From positions 1 through 64,000 of the forward strand of contig CAYPLH010000006.1 in the NCBI GenBank assembly GCA_964411505.1: a DNA stretch of 64,000 nt. The letters are read 5' to 3'. The stretch comes from CAYPLH01 sp964411505. GTDB lineage: Bacteria; Bacillota; Clostridia; CAYPLH01; DUMO01. Both the position numbers and the translations under genes were made by a program. The notes under the pieces are model-generated. The model worked only from the letters and a program-made list of their open reading frames with translations, was not told the DNA's origin and did no database searches. This document shows positions 63,122-64,000 of the stretch, in pieces; position 1 is the first letter of the stretch; each line of letters begins with the position of its first letter.

Positions 63122-64000
63122 CTATGCCCCACTCTCCTTATATGCAGTATCCAGCATTGAGATAATATTTTCAGGAGGTACATCCCCCATAATGTTGTGT
63201 ACCTGGGAGAATACATATCCCGATCTCTGCTTAAATATACTCATGTTCTTCTTAACATTTTCCGCAACCTCTGCCGGCGTACCCGTACCAAGTACATTCT
63301 GCGTATCGCAACCGCCTCCCCAGAAAGTGATCTTGTCACCAAATTCATTTTTGAGTTCTTGCGGGTCCATGTTATCGGCTGAAATTTGCACCGGGTCTAT
63401 TATATCAATTCCGCAGTCAATTAGAATAGGAATAAATGGCTTAATTGATCCGCAGGTATGTACATGCACCTTCAAACCGCTATTTTCATGAATAAATTTG
63501 CAAAATTCCTTATAAAACGGAGCACTGATCTCCTCAAACGCTTTCGGGTTGCACCATGGGCCCTTTTGTGTTCCCAAATCCGAGCTTATCCTTACTGACT
63601 GTATATACTTACCCATCTTTTTTATGATCTTATGCGCTTTTGCAAGCTGATTATTAAGCTTTGCCCTGTTTTCCCAAATAACCTCTTCAGGGTCGAGCAG
63701 CATTTTCATCAGCCAGTCGGTGTTTGTACGAAAATATGCCGCAAAGCCTGGCAATGATGTATAATAATTGGTTTCCTTACAGATTTTCTCGGCTTCTTTA
63801 GCCAATGCGTCTATATAATCATCTTCGTCCACATTGCTTATATCCAGCCAATCGCCATCAAAAAAGAATCCTGCTTCAGGCATCTTCATATGTCCGTTGT
63901 TGTAATTTACGATCCAGCTTCCATCCTCGTTTTTTGAAGGCTTTACATGAGACGGTATGATGAAGCTGTATTCCTCCCTTACGTTCCACCTGTATGGATT
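63122..64000 (-). CDS. Uroporphyrinogen decarboxylase/MtaA-type methyltransferase family protein (5' end outside window)
   Basis: The frame is open to the window edge, so at least 292 C-terminal residues are seen and the start is missing. The barrel shows the zinc-site pattern His-x-Cys in HVHTCGSIKP and a later Cys in WGGGCDTQNVLG. This HxC...C set is that of corrinoid-dependent MtaA/MtbA/CmuA methyltransferases, not of true haem-pathway HemE, which lacks it. Such COG0407 proteins are frequent in sugar-use loci of Firmicutes with unknown role. It may move a methyl group from a methylated sugar or be part of regulation. The next gene downstream is the AraC sensor, 224 bases away. Confidence 0.82.
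   Translation of the reverse strand, partial: NPYRWNVREEYSFIIPSHVKPSKNEDGSWIVNYNNGHMKMPEAGFFFDGDWLDISNVDEDDYIDALAKEAEKICKETNYYTSLPGFAAYFRTNTDWLMKMLLDPEEVIWENRAKLNNQLAKAHKIIKKMGKYIQSVRISSDLGTQKGPWCNPKAFEEISAPFYKEFCKFIHENSGLKVHVHTCGSIKPFIPILIDCGIDIIDPVQISADNMDPQELKNEFGDKITFWGGGCDTQNVLGTGTPAEVAENVKKNMSIFKQRSGYVFSQVHNIMGDVPPENIISMLDTAYKESGA

Overview
The window looks like a chromosomal segment of a low-GC, anaerobic Clostridia member, probably near the cellulolytic Ruminiclostridium/Acetivibrio group. This rests on Firmicutes-type ribosome binding sites, the large (about 270 nt) SRP RNA beside dnaX, two-subunit iron-sulfur fumarase, Cys-type sulfatases and CBM6/PT-linker lipoproteins. The placement is an inference. 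Almost every gene lies on the minus strand, so transcription runs from high to low coordinates.

Region 1 (1-39 kb) is mostly core genome. It starts with dnaX-ybaB-recR behind the SRP RNA, a lipid kinase, tRNA-Lys, a DUF1858 redox protein and the fumarase pair. The translation/transcription superoperon follows (in transcription order rpmG-secE-nusG-rplK-rplA-[L10 leader]-rplJ-rplL, then rpoB-rpoC, then L7Ae-rpsL-rpsG-fusA-tuf). Next come ilvD-ilvB, a CvpA-like protein, a DUF5711 protein, a four-gene GldFG-type ABC operon and a Ca2+-type P-ATPase. Good sigma-A promoters can be read for SRP RNA, tRNA-Lys, tuf, the str operon, rpoB and rpmG.

Region 2 (38.0-39.1 kb) is a scrappy junction holding the only convincing plus-strand coding pieces apart from a 17-codon ORF near 3.9 kb. 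It has two small ORFs, the C-terminal remnant of a nucleotidyltransferase and an orphan antitoxin-like gene. It separates the core from the accessory part.

Region 3 (39.1-64 kb) is a large, co-oriented glycan-use locus. It encodes a one-component AraC/Cache sensor, a lipoprotein solute-binding protein, two tandem-duplicated CBM6 lipoproteins, three cytoplasmic Cys-type sulfatases, a GH39 enzyme that reads more like alpha-L-iduronidase than beta-xylosidase, and a GH3 enzyme. It also has a nitrilase-glycoside hydrolase fusion, an M55 D-aminopeptidase, a TauE/SafE anion exporter, a zinc dehydrogenase and a UroD/MtaA-like methyltransferase cut by the window end. My model is capture of a sulfated, possibly uronate-containing glycan at the surface, import through an ABC system whose permeases lie outside the window, cytoplasmic desulfation and hydrolysis, and export of sulfate or sulfite. 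The nitrilase-GH fusion and the M55 enzyme suggest that the substrate also carries an amide or peptide-like group. This locus is the best candidate for an undescribed system. A 75-codon remnant of a GH94 phosphorylase inside it shows recent gene loss.

Repeats include a 30-bp palindrome abutting tRNA-Lys, a roughly 230-bp imperfect inverted repeat at 24.1-24.4 kb, and a GTTGGAA-type tandem array at 35 kb with a short relative at 6.3 kb.
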